Below are positions 5,993-6,975 of a DNA stretch of 6,975 nucleotides, piece by piece. Under the pieces are notes generated by a model. It saw only the letters and a program-made list of their open reading frames with translations, searched no databases and was not told the DNA's origin. How positions within the stretch are numbered: position 1 is the first letter of the stretch; every line of letters starts with the position of its first letter. The DNA is from Bradyrhizobiaceae bacterium. GTDB taxonomy: Bacteria; Pseudomonadota; Alphaproteobacteria; Rhizobiales; Hyphomicrobiaceae. The translations under genes were made by a program, and so were the position numbers. The stretch covers positions 1-6,975 of the forward strand of contig CANJPN010000330.1 of assembly GCA_947475855.1 (NCBI GenBank). Direction: 5' to 3'.

Positions 5993-6089
5993 AGCGAACC
6001 TCCCGTTTCCTGCCGTCCTTGCATTTGTGCACGATCATTCCATAACCTCTGCCGAACGCAAGTGAACAAGAGCGAACGAAGGCCCACCG
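5993..6089. promoter_or_regulatory. Divergent promoter region between the Rieske and UbiD-family genes
   Basis: The two start codons face away from each other across 97 bases, so both promoters must lie here unless either gene is read from farther away. It holds the two Shine-Dalgarno sites (GGGAGG on the minus strand at 5999-6004, GAAGG on the plus strand at 6078-6082). A weak plus-strand pair, TTGCAT (6019-6024) and TAACCT (6043-6048) with 18-base spacing, matches sigma-70 only partly. A GTGCAC palindrome lies between them. Confidence 0.4.
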
Positions 6090-6975
6090 ATGACCTTGAA
6101 GTCCAACCAACCCTACACCCCGGACCTCCGAGGTTACCTCGAAATGCTCGAAAAGGAGCACCCGGAGCACATCCTGCGCATCACGGCCGAGGTCGATCCT
6201 AAATTCGGTGTCTCCGGCATCATCCATCGGTTGGAACAGGATGGCCATTCCCCAGTCGTGATCTTCGACAACGTCAAGGGCTCCAAGATCCCGCTCGTCG
6301 CCAACATGCACGCGAACTTCGAGCGCCTTCGCCTTGCGCTCGACATGGAGAAGGGCACCATCGCAGAATTCGTGCGGGAATGCTCGAGCCGGCAAGCACA
6401 TCCAATCGAGCCCGTTATGGTCGCGTCGAAAGACGCCCCCGTGCATGAGGTCGTAATCACCGGAGCCGACATCGACGTCGAAAAGCTGCCGATCTGCACG
6501 TATCACGAGAAGGACGCGGGCAAGTTCATCACGGCTGGCCTCGCCGTAATGCGCGATCCCGATACCGGCATCAACAACATCGGCATCTATCGCCATCAGG
6601 TCCACGAGAAAGACCTGCTCGGCGTGCAGCTTTCGGAAACCGCCGATGGCAACGTCATCTGGAAGAAATACGAGCGCCGCGGACAGCCTACGCCCATCGC
6701 CATCGTGATCGGCCACCATCCTGCATTCTTCATCGGCTCGCTCGCTTTCTCGAAGCTCGACGACGACGAGATCAAGATCGCCGGCGCCATGCTGCAGCGG
6801 CCTATACCGCTGGTGCCTTGCAAGACTATTCCGCTCGATGTTCCAGCCGACGCCGAAATCGTGATCGAGTGCGAAATCCAACCCGAGATCCGTCGCCTGG
6901 AAGCACCCTTCGGCGAATATCCCGGCACTTACGGCCCCGAACGCATGAACCCCGTGTTGCAGATCAAGGCAATCA
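6090..6975 (+). CDS. UbiD-family (prenylated-FMN type) decarboxylase, N-terminal 295 residues (cut by window end)
   Basis: UbiD-family enzymes decarboxylate, or in reverse carboxylate, unsaturated and aromatic acids in the cytoplasm using prenylated FMN made by UbiX. The reading frame stays open to the window end; full members are about 450-500 residues. Key sites visible by comparison with the Fdc1 group are N163 and R168 in NIGIYRHQ (163-170), where R168 matches catalytic Arg173; E227 in DEIKIAGAM, matching the metal Glu; and E271 and E276 in EAPFGE, matching the Glu277/Glu282 pair. The position expected for the metal-binding His, 18 residues after the Arg, is D186. IAIVIGHHPAFFIGS (203-217) is another family segment. 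The ATG has GAAGG 7 bases upstream. No ubiX is in view. Substrate is undetermined; the context suggests an aromatic or heteroaromatic acid rather than the ubiquinone precursor, but a ubiquinone role is not strictly excluded. Confidence 0.92.
   Translation, partial: MTLKSNQPYTPDLRGYLEMLEKEHPEHILRITAEVDPKFGVSGIIHRLEQDGHSPVVIFDNVKGSKIPLVANMHANFERLRLALDMEKGTIAEFVRECSSRQAHPIEPVMVASKDAPVHEVVITGADIDVEKLPICTYHEKDAGKFITAGLAVMRDPDTGINNIGIYRHQVHEKDLLGVQLSETADGNVIWKKYERRGQPTPIAIVIGHHPAFFIGSLAFSKLDDDEIKIAGAMLQRPIPLVPCKTIPLDVPADAEIVIECEIQPEIRRLEAPFGEYPGTYGPERMNPVLQIKAI

Noticed and set aside
5946..6881. Long open frame (311 codons) on the minus strand opposite the UbiD-family gene
   Set aside because: The plus frame carries the full set of UbiD signatures. 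The antisense frame also overlaps the Rieske start and has no family match by eye.

Overview
The window is GC-rich throughout. The gene style fits an alphaproteobacterium of the Hyphomicrobiales (Rhizobiales) type: purine-rich Shine-Dalgarno sites, a riboflavin kinase/FAD synthetase beside a MaoC dehydratase, an orphan tricarboxylate-type binding protein, a 2TM-domain protein, and a CCCTCTCCCC/GGGGAGAGGG intergenic palindrome. No RNA gene, insertion sequence or CRISPR array is visible, so the taxonomic call is an inference from gene families.

Layout. Positions 1-1009, minus strand: the N-terminal part of ribF (cut by the window start), preceded in transcription order by a MaoC/PhaJ-type enoyl-CoA hydratase. 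Positions 1010-1517: a 508-base divergent intergenic region with an AT-rich patch near 1251-1314. Positions 1518-5347, plus strand: a co-directional set made of a two-cysteine maleate isomerase/Asp-Glu racemase-superfamily enzyme, a Bug/TctC-type periplasmic binding protein, a small 2TM-domain membrane protein, and two paralogous single-domain cupins separated by a compound palindromic repeat. Positions 5348-5605: a convergent gap. Positions 5606-5992, minus strand: a small Rieske [2Fe-2S] protein. From 6090 to the window end, plus strand: the first 295 residues of a UbiD-family, prenylated-FMN-type (de)carboxylase, divergent from the Rieske gene across 97 bases.

How the genes may work together (inference). 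A UbiD decarboxylase, a Rieske ferredoxin-like protein, cupins of the ring-cleavage-dioxygenase fold, a maleate-isomerase-like enzyme and a carboxylate-binding protein together suggest uptake and breakdown of an aromatic or heteroaromatic carboxylic acid. The order could be import, decarboxylation, oxygenation or ring cleavage, then cis-trans isomerisation of an unsaturated diacid. The substrate cannot be read from the sequence. No UbiX flavin prenyltransferase, TctA/TctB permease or oxygenase large subunit lies in the window.

The points most worth a second look are: the unequal cupin pair, one with a full metal motif and one lacking the usual Glu ligand; the repeat between them, which can fold in two exclusive ways and carries the second cupin's Shine-Dalgarno; and an Asp in the UbiD protein where the metal-binding His is expected.
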